Positions 1 to 6,974 of a DNA stretch of 12,940 bases are shown one piece after another. Origin of the DNA: DASXBA01 sp046729895. Lineage in GTDB: Bacteria; Actinomycetota; Thermoleophilia; Solirubrobacterales; Thermoleophilaceae. The DNA lies in contig JBKPHP010000222.1 in the NCBI GenBank assembly GCA_046729895.1, forward strand, positions 1-12,940. The letters are read 5' to 3'. Numbering within the stretch: position 1 is the first letter of the stretch; each line of letters begins with the position of its first letter. The notes under the pieces are model-generated. The model ran no database searches, was not told where the DNA came from, and saw only the letters and a program-made list of their open reading frames with translations. The position numbers and the translations under genes are program-made.

Positions 1-425
1 GGGTTGAGCGCGTCCTCCTCGGTCTTGACCGGCCCTCCACTGGGCTCGTACGGCCAGCCCGCGAAGCTCTGCACGACGAACCGCCGCGTTCCGGCGGCCC
101 GCGCCGCCTCCAAGAGGTTGTCGGTGCCCTGCGTGCGCAGCCGGTTCGTCATCTCGAAGGTGCGATCGAACCTCCGGGTGTCGAATCTCGAGGGCAGCGC
201 GGTCAGCTCGTGGACCACCACCTCCGGCCGGGCCTCGGTGACCGCCTCCACCAACGACTCGCGGTCGAGTCCGTCGGCCACGACCGGCTCCGCCCCGGCG
301 GCGCGAAGGGACTCGACCTTCTCTTGCGAACGCGTCGTCGCCACGACCTCATGACCGGCGTCCACCAGTCCCCGCACGAGCGGCGACCCAATGGCTCCGG
401 TCCCTCCCCCTACGAAGACCTTCAT
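1..425 (-). CDS. NAD-dependent epimerase/dehydratase family protein, 3' part cut by window edge
   Basis: The first 141 residues of a Rossmann-fold protein are visible, starting at ATG (425-423, minus strand) behind a good ribosome site (AAGGAGGA). The N-terminus begins MKVFVGGGTGAIG, the glycine-rich dinucleotide-binding motif at residues 6-13. The strand-helix pattern that follows (DAGHEVVATTR, then AEPVVADGLD) is typical of extended short-chain dehydrogenases that act on nucleotide sugars or related substrates. Around residues 117-125 the stretch RRFVVQSFAGWPY follows the usual strand-then-Ser pattern of the family. The catalytic YxxxK lies beyond the window, so the substrate cannot be named. 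The gene diverges from the cox operon and shares only the 144-bp intergenic region with it, so no functional link is implied. Confidence 0.85.
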   Translation of the reverse strand, partial: MKVFVGGGTGAIGSPLVRGLVDAGHEVVATTRSQEKVESLRAAGAEPVVADGLDRESLVEAVTEARPEVVVHELTALPSRFDTRRFDRTFEMTNRLRTQGTDNLLEAARAAGTRRFVVQSFAGWPYEPSGGPVKTEEDALN

Positions 426-569
426 CCTGCTCCTCCTTCCGAGGTCATGGAGTCATCAAAGTGGGGTGGGGGGCCCGCGCTGGGCTCATGGTCGGGTGGT
501 CCTCCCAGGTAACCACATGGAGTGGCGGTAGATTGACGGGCGGAGACCGACGAATGGAGGAGGTGTGAC
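426..569. promoter_or_regulatory. divergent intergenic region, probable promoter of the cox operon
   Basis: This 144-bp gap separates the minus-strand epimerase gene from the first gene of the long plus-strand operon. By position it should carry the operon promoter. It contains a G-rich run near 461-475 and an imperfect inverted repeat (GTGGT near 496, AACCAC near 510). A TTGACG hexamer lies at 533-538, but no convincing -10 box follows at normal spacing. No operator can be assigned to a known regulator. The region ends in a strong ribosome site, GGAGGAGGTG at 556-565. The promoter call rests on position only. Confidence 0.4.
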
Positions 570-833
570 ATGCCCACCGCGATAGGTGCGTCCTCGGGTT
601 GGTACGTCGGGCTCGTCCTCGGCGTCGTGGTCATCCTCGTGGCCGCGGCAATCGTGATCACGATCGTGCTCCTCGCGCGCAGGATCGCCGCGCAGGCGAG
701 GACGGCCGTGGATGGAGTCGAGGTCGTGCGAGCGCAGACCGATGCGCTGGCCGGGATCGAGCGTATCAACGACTCGGGCGTCCGGATCCTGCACGCGGCC
801 AGGGCGTTGCGGAAGGTGGCGGTGGGGAAATGA
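570..833 (+). CDS. small single-pass membrane protein 1 of 5 (hypothetical)
   Basis: An 87-residue protein of unknown function that opens the cox operon. The ATG at 570 sits 4 nt after a very strong ribosome site (GGAGGAGGTG). Residues 12-36 form one uninterrupted hydrophobic helix rich in Val, Ile, Leu and Ala. It is followed by Arg-Arg at 37-38 and then an amphipathic, probably helical region to the end. By the positive-inside rule the N-terminus is outside and the C-terminal helix is cytoplasmic. There is no cleavable signal peptide, cysteine or catalytic motif. It overlaps the next gene by 4 nt (ATGA), implying translational coupling. The plan of one membrane helix plus a cytoplasmic helix recurs in the next four genes, so it is probably part of a membrane scaffold. 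The role is inferred from context. Confidence 0.8.
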   Translation: MPTAIGASSGWYVGLVLGVVVILVAAAIVITIVLLARRIAAQARTAVDGVEVVRAQTDALAGIERINDSGVRILHAARALRKVAVGK

Positions 834-1120
834 CGCTTCCACTCGCCATCTCGAACCACGCCGTCTGGGGCATCGCCCTCGGGATCGGGCTCGTAGCGGC
901 GCTGATCGTCGCGTTCCTGCTCGCCGTTCTCGTGACGACCGTCAGGGACATCGACCGCTCCGTCGACGGCCTGCTCGAGGTCGCGGGCAAGGTAGCCCGC
1001 AACACCGCAAACATCCCGCAGCTCGAGGCGACAGCGCCCGTGCTGGGAGAGATCGTGGAGGAGGCCGTGATCCAGGACGCCTATATGAACGCGCTGACCG
1101 ACGGGTACGGTGACTCATGA
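830..1120 (+). CDS. small single-pass membrane protein 2 of 5 (hypothetical)
   Basis: A 96-residue unknown protein that starts at the ATG of the ATGA overlap with its predecessor. One membrane helix spans about residues 12-35 (Gly/Ala/Leu/Val-rich) and is followed by TTVRDIDRSVDGLLEVAGKV, an amphipathic stretch with heptad-like hydrophobic spacing. The C-terminal third (PVLGEIVEEAVIQDAYMNAL) is acidic and helical. Its sequence is not obviously homologous to membrane protein 1, but the architecture is the same: outside N-terminus, single pass, cytoplasmic helical tail of about 60 residues. It ends in a second ATGA overlap with the next gene. No family was recognised; the general appearance resembles DUF948-type single-pass coiled-coil proteins, which is a weak resemblance only. 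Confidence 0.8.
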   Translation: MTLPLAISNHAVWGIALGIGLVAALIVAFLLAVLVTTVRDIDRSVDGLLEVAGKVARNTANIPQLEATAPVLGEIVEEAVIQDAYMNALTDGYGDS

Positions 1121-1392
1121 GCACCACGACCCTCGTCATCCTCAGCGTCGTGCTCGCCGCGATCGTCGTGGCCGTTCTAGCCGCAGCCCTGATCGAGGTG
1201 CGCCGGCGGCTGCACTCCATCTCAGAAGGGCTGGCCGCGCTAGGCGGCGCCCTCGCGACCGTGGAGTCCGAGCATCTGCGTACGCTCGAGCCCGCCGTCA
1301 AGGCAATCAACGCCCGGTTCGAGACCATCCTCGGCGCGCTGCCGGGGATCGCCGCGAAAGCCGCCGTTGTCGCCGAGAGGAGGCCGCGATGA
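1117..1392 (+). CDS. small single-pass membrane protein 3 of 5 (hypothetical)
   Basis: A 91-residue unknown protein that starts inside the stop codon of its predecessor (ATGA). Residues 6-26 are a Val/Ala/Leu/Ile membrane helix, immediately followed by Arg29-Arg31, which places the C-terminus in the cytoplasm. The tail (residues 32-86) alternates hydrophobic and polar positions (LHSISEGLAALGGALATVES, then LEPAVKAINARFETIL). It would form a long amphipathic helix or coiled coil capable of packing against a partner. It has no cysteines and no recognisable enzyme motif. It is coupled to the next gene by a further 4-nt ATGA overlap, so proteins 1 to 4 are probably made in matched amounts. Confidence 0.8.
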   Translation: MSTTTLVILSVVLAAIVVAVLAAALIEVRRRLHSISEGLAALGGALATVESEHLRTLEPAVKAINARFETILGALPGIAAKAAVVAERRPR

Positions 1393-1649
1393 TCCTCTGG
1401 TGGATCGGGAACGTCGTCCTCCTGGCCGTCGTCCTGCCGGTCGTGGTGATCCTGCTCCGCGGCGTGCTCGCCGAGGCCCGGAGCATCGTTCCGAGCGTCC
1501 AGCAGACCGCGTCCGCCGCAGCCGCCGGGTCGAAGGACCTGGACGCCGCCGCGCTACTGCTCACCACGCAGGACCAGGCCATCAAGACTGTCGAGACCGC
1601 CGCGAACTACGGCGGATCCCTCGACGTGATCATCGACGACGCGAACTAG
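1389..1649 (+). CDS. small single-pass membrane protein 4 of 5 (hypothetical)
   Basis: An 86-residue unknown protein that starts at the ATG of the ATGA overlap at 1389-1392. The N-terminus MILWWIGNVV leads directly into a membrane helix (residues 3-23), bounded by Arg24. The cytoplasmic tail is Ala/Ser-rich and then helical (DLDAAALLLTTQDQAIKTVE). It ends in an acidic DVIIDDAN. Two adjacent tryptophans at the start of the helix (4-5) are typical of a membrane interface. Its stop codon (TAG 1647-1649) lies inside the ribosome site of the next gene (AGGAGGAG, 1648-1655). The function is unknown and the assignment rests on composition and position. Confidence 0.78.
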   Translation: MILWWIGNVVLLAVVLPVVVILLRGVLAEARSIVPSVQQTASAAAAGSKDLDAAALLLTTQDQAIKTVETAANYGGSLDVIIDDAN

Positions 1650-1657
1650 GAGGAGCG

Positions 1658-2263
1658 ATGTCAGCAGCCGGTGCAGTCATGATCGTCGCGGTCGTCGCGA
1701 TCGTCCTGGCCCTCGTCTACTACCTCGTCTCCACGATCCTCGCGTTGCGGCAGATCACCGCGGGTCTCGACGAGGCGATCGCCTCGGTACGGGAGATCGT
1801 CACGAAGAGCGCCCCGGTCGAGGACGTCGTCAACACGATCAACCAGCACCTCGACGCGGGGGTCGACCTGCTCGAAGGCCTGCTCGTGAAGAAAGCCGGG
1901 ATGGAGGACGCCGTCGGTCTCGTCGACGGGCTCTATCCCGGGGCCGCCGCGGCCGGGTTCCGCAACTTCCCGGAGTCCAGGAGCACGAAGGCGCCGCGCA
2001 TAGCGGACGTGTACACGAAGGGGACGCTCACGCTCGCGCGGCTGGGCCGGGAGGCCCCGATCGCGGCCGCCAGCCCTGCGGGCGGCGGAGTCCTGCGCAA
2101 CGTGACCGCGGGCAGCCTCGCGGCGCGAGCGCTGTACCCCGAGGTTCGCCAGACCCGCCCGGAGAAGTTCCCGCGGTCGCCGGTGATCGGCACGGATGCG
2201 CCTGAGCGGTACGAGCCGAGCGAGGAACCAGGCCTCCGCAGGCGGATGCCCGAGGAGGCTTGA
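1658..2263 (+). CDS. single-pass membrane protein 5 of 5, with long cytoplasmic tail (hypothetical)
   Basis: A 201-residue unknown protein and the largest of the five leader proteins. It starts at ATG 1658, two bases after AGGAGGAG. Residues 6-30 are the membrane helix, and Arg31 places the tail inside the cell. Residues 32-90 repeat the amphipathic-helix theme (ITAGLDEAIASVREIVTKSA, then DVVNTINQHLDAGVDLLEGL). The last 90 residues, about 110-201, are Pro/Arg/Ala-rich, contain no cysteines and look extended or disordered, ending EEPGLRRRMPEEA. Such a basic flexible tail could hold a soluble partner. The next gene, coxM, begins 5 bp downstream, so membrane protein and enzyme are almost certainly co-transcribed. 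A membrane tether for CO dehydrogenase is the most attractive idea but is inference. Confidence 0.82.
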   Translation: MSAAGAVMIVAVVAIVLALVYYLVSTILALRQITAGLDEAIASVREIVTKSAPVEDVVNTINQHLDAGVDLLEGLLVKKAGMEDAVGLVDGLYPGAAAAGFRNFPESRSTKAPRIADVYTKGTLTLARLGREAPIAAASPAGGGVLRNVTAGSLAARALYPEVRQTRPEKFPRSPVIGTDAPERYEPSEEPGLRRRMPEEA

Positions 2264-2268
2264 TCGCC

Positions 2269-3144
2269 ATGCAGACGCCTGCACCGTTCGAGTACGAGCG
2301 CGCGACCAGTGTCGAGGGCGCGATCGCGTCGCTCCAGCGGCTGGGCCCCGAGGCTCGGCTCATCGCCGGCGGTCACAGTCTCCTGCCGATGATGAAGCTG
2401 CGGCTTGCCAACCCCGAGCATCTCGTCGACATCAACGACCTGGTCGAGCTCTCCTACGTCCGAGAGGAGGGCGGCGAGATCCTGATCGGCGCGCTGACGC
2501 GGCACGCGGACCTGCTCGAGTCCGACTTGCTGGCGCGCCACTTCCCCGCCTTCCGCGACGCGGAGGAGGTGATCGCGGACCCGGTCGTGCGCAATCGCGG
2601 GACCATCGGCGGCTCGCTTTGCCAGGCCGACGCGGCCGAGGACCTGTCCGCCGTCTGCTCGGCGGCGAAGGCCAAGGTCGTGATTCGCGGCGCTGACGGG
2701 GAGCGCGTGGTCGGCATGAGCGACTTCCACTTGGGGCCGTTCACGACCGCGGTGGGCGACGCCGAGATGCTGACCGAGGTTCGGCTCCCGCTGCGACCGG
2801 GTGCCGGCAGCGCCCACGAAAAGGTGGAGCGGCGGGCGGGCGACTGGGCGATCGGCGCCGCGTCGGCTGCGGTGTGGCTCGACGGCGACGCGATAGCCGA
2901 TGCAGGCATCGCGCTCGCCGCGCTGGGCCCGACCACGGTCGAGGTCTCGCGCGCGGAGGAGCTGCTGCGCGGAGCGGTCCCATCGGAGGAGCTGTTCACG
3001 GAGGCGGGCGAGATCGCCTCGGATGACTCCGTGCCGATCCCGGACAGCCGCGGTCCCGTCGACTACAAGCGCCACCTCGCTGGCGTGCTCACAAAACGCG
3101 CCCTGCGCCGGGCGGCGGCTCGCGCGCTCGACCAGGAGGCCTGA
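2269..3144 (+). CDS. coxM: carbon monoxide dehydrogenase medium (FAD-binding) subunit CoxM
   Basis: The 291-residue flavoprotein subunit of aerobic CO dehydrogenase. It takes electrons from the CoxS iron-sulfur clusters onto FAD and passes them to the quinone pool. The two FAD-binding signatures of the family are present: AGGHSLLPMMKLRLA at residues 33-47 and TIGGSLCQADAAEDL at 112-126. The C-terminal CO_deh_flav_C-type region follows (from about 175, ending HLAGVLTKRALRRAA). The length is normal for the family (about 285-295). ATG 2269 is preferred over an in-frame TTG at 2260: GAGGAGG at 2252-2258 sits about 10 nt before the ATG but only 1 nt before the TTG. The order M-S-L is the classical one. 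It is separated from coxS by one base. Confidence 0.96.
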   Translation: MQTPAPFEYERATSVEGAIASLQRLGPEARLIAGGHSLLPMMKLRLANPEHLVDINDLVELSYVREEGGEILIGALTRHADLLESDLLARHFPAFRDAEEVIADPVVRNRGTIGGSLCQADAAEDLSAVCSAAKAKVVIRGADGERVVGMSDFHLGPFTTAVGDAEMLTEVRLPLRPGAGSAHEKVERRAGDWAIGAASAAVWLDGDAIADAGIALAALGPTTVEVSRAEELLRGAVPSEELFTEAGEIASDDSVPIPDSRGPVDYKRHLAGVLTKRALRRAAARALDQEA

Positions 3145-3145
3145 C

Positions 3146-3670
3146 ATGCAGGTGAGCATCACGATCAACGGCGAAGTCGTATCCCGCGACGTCGAGCCGC
3201 GTCAGCTTCTCGTCCATTTCATCCGCGAGACCCCCGGCCTGACGGGGACTCACTGGGGCTGCGACACGTCCAACTGCGGCGCCTGCGTCGTGCTGATGGA
3301 CGGGAAGCCGATCAAGTCGTGCACTACCCTCGCTGTGATGTGCGAGGGTCACGAGATTCGCACCGTCGAGTCACTCGAGGTCGACGGTCGGCTCGACCCC
3401 GTCCAGCAGGGCTTCCATGAGCTTCACGCCCTGCACTGCGGTTTCTGCACGCCAGGGATGCTCATGACGAGCCGTGCGCTGCTGGACGAGAACCCGGACC
3501 CCAGCGAGCACGACATCCGCGTGGCGATCTCGGGCTCGATCTGCCGGTGCACCGGCTACAAGAACATCGTCGCGGCAGTCCGCTGGGCGGCCGAGCACGA
3601 GGCGCCGAGGCGCGCAGACCGATCATCGATCGGTCGAGCGCCGGAGCACGGATTCGAACAGGAGGTGTGA
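3146..3670 (+). CDS. coxS: carbon monoxide dehydrogenase small (2x 2Fe-2S) subunit CoxS
   Basis: A 174-residue iron-sulfur subunit that relays electrons from the Mo centre in CoxL to FAD in CoxM. The N-terminal plant-ferredoxin-like domain carries Cys39, Cys44, Cys47 and Cys59 (GCDTSNCGAC, then KSC). The helical C-terminal domain carries Cys98, Cys101, Cys133 and Cys135 (HCGFCTPGM and ICRCTGY). All eight ligands of the family are in place. ATG 3146 follows AGGAGG (3134-3139) at ideal spacing. The body matches the usual length of about 160 residues. A basic/acidic tail of about 20 residues after the last family helix (APRRADRSSIGRAPEHGF) is extra and overlaps a short hairpin in the RNA (3617-3635). 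coxL starts 2 bp after the stop. Confidence 0.97.
   Translation: MQVSITINGEVVSRDVEPRQLLVHFIRETPGLTGTHWGCDTSNCGACVVLMDGKPIKSCTTLAVMCEGHEIRTVESLEVDGRLDPVQQGFHELHALHCGFCTPGMLMTSRALLDENPDPSEHDIRVAISGSICRCTGYKNIVAAVRWAAEHEAPRRADRSSIGRAPEHGFEQEV
3617..3635 (+). repeat. short perfect inverted repeat in the coxS tail, upstream of coxL
   Basis: GACCGAT (3617-3623) and ATCGGTC (3629-3635) form a perfect 7-bp stem with a 5-nt loop. The repeat lies in the non-conserved tail of coxS, about 25 nt before the coxL ribosome site (AGGAGGTG, from 3660). It could act in mRNA processing or in setting the subunit ratio. A repeat of this size can also arise by chance in GC-rich DNA. Confidence 0.3.
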
Positions 3671-3672
3671 GC

Positions 3673-6057
3673 ATGGCCACCGTCGAGAACCTCCCCAGCG
3701 CGGCGCGCGAGCGCCCGATCGGCTTCGGCCGCCTCAAGCGCAAGGAGGACGCGCGCTTCATCCGCGGCAAGGGCACCTACCTCGAGGACATCAGCCTGCC
3801 GGGGATGGTGCACGGCGCGGTCCTGCGCAGCCCGTACGCCCACGCGCGCATCCTGTCGATCGACACGTCCAAGGCCCTCGCCCACCCCAACGTCGCGGCG
3901 GTCATCACCGCCAAGGACCTCGAGACGCTCGGGCTGGCGTGGATGCCCACGATCTCCTACGACACGCAGGCGGTGCTCGCAGGCGACAAGGTGCGCTTCC
4001 AGGGCCAGGAGGTCGCGTTCGTGACCGCGACCGACGAGTACTCCGCACGCGACGCCCTGCAGCTCATCGACGTCGAGTACGAGCCGCTCGACGCGGTCGT
4101 CGACGCGCGCAAGGCGCTCGACGCCGACGCGCCGCTGATCCGCGACGACAAGGCCGGCCAGCGCGACAACCTCGCGAGCCCGACCTGGGAGGCGGGCGAC
4201 GAAGCGGCCACGAACCGCGTGTTCGCCGAGGCCGACACGGTCGTGACGCGCGACATCATTTACCCGCGCTGCCACCCGGCGCCGCTCGAGACGTGCGGCA
4301 TGATCGCGGACTTCAACCCGGAGACGGGGCAGCTCGACATCTACAACGGCAACCAGGCGCCGCACGCGCACCGGACCGTGTACGCGCACGTCGCCGGGCT
4401 CGCCGAGCACATGATCCGCATCCGCTGCAACGACATCGGCGGCGGCTTCGGCAACAAGGTCCCCGTCTATCCGGGCTACGTGTGCGCGATCGCAGGGTCG
4501 ATAGTCGCAGGGGTCCCTGTGAAGTGGGTCGAGGACCGCTCCGAGAACCTGCTGTCAACCGGGTTTGCGCGCGACTACGTGATGCGGGCGGAGATGTGCT
4601 CCAAGGACGGCAGGATCACCGGGCTGCGCGTCGACGTCATCGCCGACCACGGCGCCTTCGACAGCACGGCCCAGCCGACGAAGTTCCCGGCCGGGTTCTT
4701 CCACATCTGCTGCGGCTCGTACGACCTCGAGGCGTCGCACGTGAAGGTCAAGGCCGTCTACACGAACAAGGCGCCGGGCGGCGTCGCCTACCGCTGCTCG
4801 TTCCGGGTCACCGAGGCCGTGTACCTCGTCGAGCGGATGGTCAAGGCGCTCGCGCTCGAGATGGGCGTCGACGACGTCGACCTGCGGATGCGCAGCTTCA
4901 TCGCCCCCGGGCAGTTCCCCTACGAGACGACCACCGGCTGGACCTACGACTCGGGCAACTACGCGGACACGATGCGCGTCGCGCTGGAGATGGCGGGTTA
5001 CGACGACCTGCGCCGCGAGCAGGCCGAGAAGCGCGCCCGCGGCGAGCTGATGGGCATCGGCGTCTCCTTCTTCACGGAAGGCGTCGGCGCGGGTCCCCGA
5101 AAGCACATGGACATCCTGGGCCTGTCGATGAACGACGGGGCCGACCTGCGCGTGCATCCGTCAGGCAAGGCAGTGGTCAGCCTCAGCGCGCAGACCCAGG
5201 GCCAGGGCCACGAGACGACGTTCGCGCAGATCGTCGCCGAGGAGCTCGGAATCCCGCCCGAGGGCGTCGAGGTCCGCCACGGCGACACCGACAAGTCGCC
5301 TTACGGGCTCGGCACCTATGGCAGCCGGTCGACCCCGGTCTCGGGCGGGGCGGTCGCCGTCGTCTCGCGCAAGGTGCGCGACAAGGCGCGGCTGATCGCG
5401 GCCACCATGCTCGAGACGCGCCCGGACGACCTCGCGTGGGAGAAGGGGCGCTGGTACGTCAAGGGCGACCCCGAGAAGGGCGTGCTGATCGAGGACATCG
5501 CCGTGCGCGCGTACAGCGGCGAGCCGCTGCCCGAGGGCATGGAGGGCGGACTCGACGCACAGGTCATCTACGACCCGCCGAACCTCACCTATCCGTACGG
5601 CGCCTACATCGCCGTGGTCGACATCGACCCCGAGACGGCGGCGGTCAAGGTCAGGCGGTTCATAGCGGTCGACGACTGCGGTGTGCGGATCAACCCGATG
5701 ATCGTCGACGGCCAGATCCACGGGGGCCTGGCGGAGGGCATCGGCATCGCGCTGATGGAGGTCCTTGCGTTCGACGACGAGGGCAACTGCCTCAACGGGT
5801 CGTTCATGGACTACCTGATCCCGACCGCGCTCGAGTGCCCCGATTTCGAGCTGGGCGAGACCGTGACACCGTGTCCGCACCATCCGCTCGGCGCCAAGGG
5901 CGTCGGCGAGTCGCCGAACGTCGGCTCGCCGCCGGCGATCGTCAATGCCGTGATCGACGCGCTGCACGAGACGCACGGCGTCGAGCACGACGACATGCCC
6001 TGCCCCCCGGCGTGGGTCTGGGCCGCGAGGCCGGGCCGGCCCGACCCGCCCCAGTGA
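3673..6057 (+). CDS. coxL: form I carbon monoxide dehydrogenase large (Mo-Cu) subunit CoxL
   Basis: The 794-residue catalytic subunit, which oxidises CO with water to CO2 at a Cu-S-Mo centre bound to molybdopterin cytosine dinucleotide. The decisive motif is AYRCSFR at residues 372-378. Its Cys375 is the expected copper-sulfur ligand, and this loop separates form I CO dehydrogenases from form II relatives (AYRGAGR). Also visible are GGGFGNK at 256-262, the cofactor-binding QGQGHE at 509-514, and Glu746 in GVGESP, equivalent to the catalytic glutamate of the xanthine oxidase family. The hammerhead domain occupies about residues 20-130. The length is close to the family norm of about 800. ATG 3673 follows AGGAGGTG. 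The last residues overlap coxD by 4 nt (GTGA). Confidence 0.98.
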   Translation: MATVENLPSAARERPIGFGRLKRKEDARFIRGKGTYLEDISLPGMVHGAVLRSPYAHARILSIDTSKALAHPNVAAVITAKDLETLGLAWMPTISYDTQAVLAGDKVRFQGQEVAFVTATDEYSARDALQLIDVEYEPLDAVVDARKALDADAPLIRDDKAGQRDNLASPTWEAGDEAATNRVFAEADTVVTRDIIYPRCHPAPLETCGMIADFNPETGQLDIYNGNQAPHAHRTVYAHVAGLAEHMIRIRCNDIGGGFGNKVPVYPGYVCAIAGSIVAGVPVKWVEDRSENLLSTGFARDYVMRAEMCSKDGRITGLRVDVIADHGAFDSTAQPTKFPAGFFHICCGSYDLEASHVKVKAVYTNKAPGGVAYRCSFRVTEAVYLVERMVKALALEMGVDDVDLRMRSFIAPGQFPYETTTGWTYDSGNYADTMRVALEMAGYDDLRREQAEKRARGELMGIGVSFFTEGVGAGPRKHMDILGLSMNDGADLRVHPSGKAVVSLSAQTQGQGHETTFAQIVAEELGIPPEGVEVRHGDTDKSPYGLGTYGSRSTPVSGGAVAVVSRKVRDKARLIAATMLETRPDDLAWEKGRWYVKGDPEKGVLIEDIAVRAYSGEPLPEGMEGGLDAQVIYDPPNLTYPYGAYIAVVDIDPETAAVKVRRFIAVDDCGVRINPMIVDGQIHGGLAEGIGIALMEVLAFDDEGNCLNGSFMDYLIPTALECPDFELGETVTPCPHHPLGAKGVGESPNVGSPPAIVNAVIDALHETHGVEHDDMPCPPAWVWAARPGRPDPPQ

Positions 6058-6974
6058 CGCAGGAGGTGACCGGCGAGGCGGCGGGCGAGCTCCGCCACCT
6101 CGCCCCCGACCTGGAGACGCTGGCCCGGCGGCTTCGGAGCGTCGACTACCTGGTCGACGAGGGTCTGGCCACGTCGATGTTCCTGAGTCTGCGCCTGCCG
6201 CAGCCGCTGCTCCTCGAGGGGGCGGCCGGCGTCGGCAAGACGGAGGCCGGCAAGGCGCTGGCCGCCGTCTTGGGCACGCCGCTGGTCCGGCTTCAGTGCT
6301 ACGACGGCATTGAGGCCGCCGAGGCGCTGTACGAGTGGAACTATCCGCGCCAGCTCCTCAGCATCCGCCTCGCCGACGCGAACAGGGCTTCGCTCTCGGA
6401 GGACGACCTCTTCGGGCGCGACTACCTGATTCGTCGCCCGCTGCTGCGGGCGCTGGAGCACCCCGGGCCGCGGCCCGCGGTGCTGCTCATCGACGAGATC
6501 GACCGCGCCGACGACGACTTCGAGGCGTTTCTCCTCGAGCTGCTCGCCGACGCGGCAGTCACGATTCCCGAGATCGGCACGATCCGCGCGACGCACCCGC
6601 CGATCATCGTGCTCACCTCGAACCGGACGCGCGACCTCCACGACGCGGTCAAGCGCCGCTGCCTCTACCAGTGGATCGACTACCCGAGCCCCGAGCGCGA
6701 GGTCGAGATCGTGCGCCGCCGCGTCAAGGGCGCCTCGGAGTCGCTCGCCGTGCAGGTCGCCGAGACCATCGCTCGGATCCGCGACAGCGACGTGCAGAAG
6801 CCGCCGGGCGTCGCCGAGGCGATCGACTGGCTCGGTGCATTGAGCCTTCTCGGTGTCGAGCGGCTCAACGCGGACGCCATCGACCGGACTCTCGGCTCCG
6901 TGCTCAAGTACAGCGAGGACCAGGAGGTGGTCCGCGCGGCCGGGCTGGATCACCTCGTCGGCAGCCTCGAGTGA
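6054..6974 (+). CDS. coxD: MoxR-type AAA+ ATPase CoxD, CO dehydrogenase maturation
   Basis: A 306-residue AAA+ ATPase. In the Oligotropha system, CoxD is required for adding sulfur and copper to the Mo site of CO dehydrogenase. The Walker A motif GAAGVGKT is at residues 56-63, Walker B VLLIDEID at 143-150, and sensor-1 LTSNRTRDL lies about 40 residues later, with the arginine-rich KRRC following. The C-terminal helical lid ends in KYSEDQEVV. The start is GTG 6054, inside the coxL stop (GTGA). An in-frame GTG at 6066 is possible, but AGGAG there is too close to it. A 4-nt GTGA overlap with coxE at the other end fits the known pairing of MoxR ATPases with VWA proteins. Confidence 0.95.
   Translation: MTQEVTGEAAGELRHLAPDLETLARRLRSVDYLVDEGLATSMFLSLRLPQPLLLEGAAGVGKTEAGKALAAVLGTPLVRLQCYDGIEAAEALYEWNYPRQLLSIRLADANRASLSEDDLFGRDYLIRRPLLRALEHPGPRPAVLLIDEIDRADDDFEAFLLELLADAAVTIPEIGTIRATHPPIIVLTSNRTRDLHDAVKRRCLYQWIDYPSPEREVEIVRRRVKGASESLAVQVAETIARIRDSDVQKPPGVAEAIDWLGALSLLGVERLNADAIDRTLGSVLKYSEDQEVVRAAGLDHLVGSLE

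Noticed and set aside
533..561. TTGACG as a -35 box for the cox operon
   Set aside because: At 17-nt spacing the following hexamer is GGAGGA, which is the ribosome site and not a -10 element.
2260..2268. TTG at 2260 as the coxM start
   Set aside because: It is only 1 nt from the ribosome site, while ATG 2269 has workable spacing and gives the usual N-terminus.
3474..6053. A long open extension upstream of coxD in the same frame, running under coxL
   Set aside because: The extension is Arg-rich low-complexity sequence in a shifted frame of coxL. The CoxD family begins close to GTG 6054.
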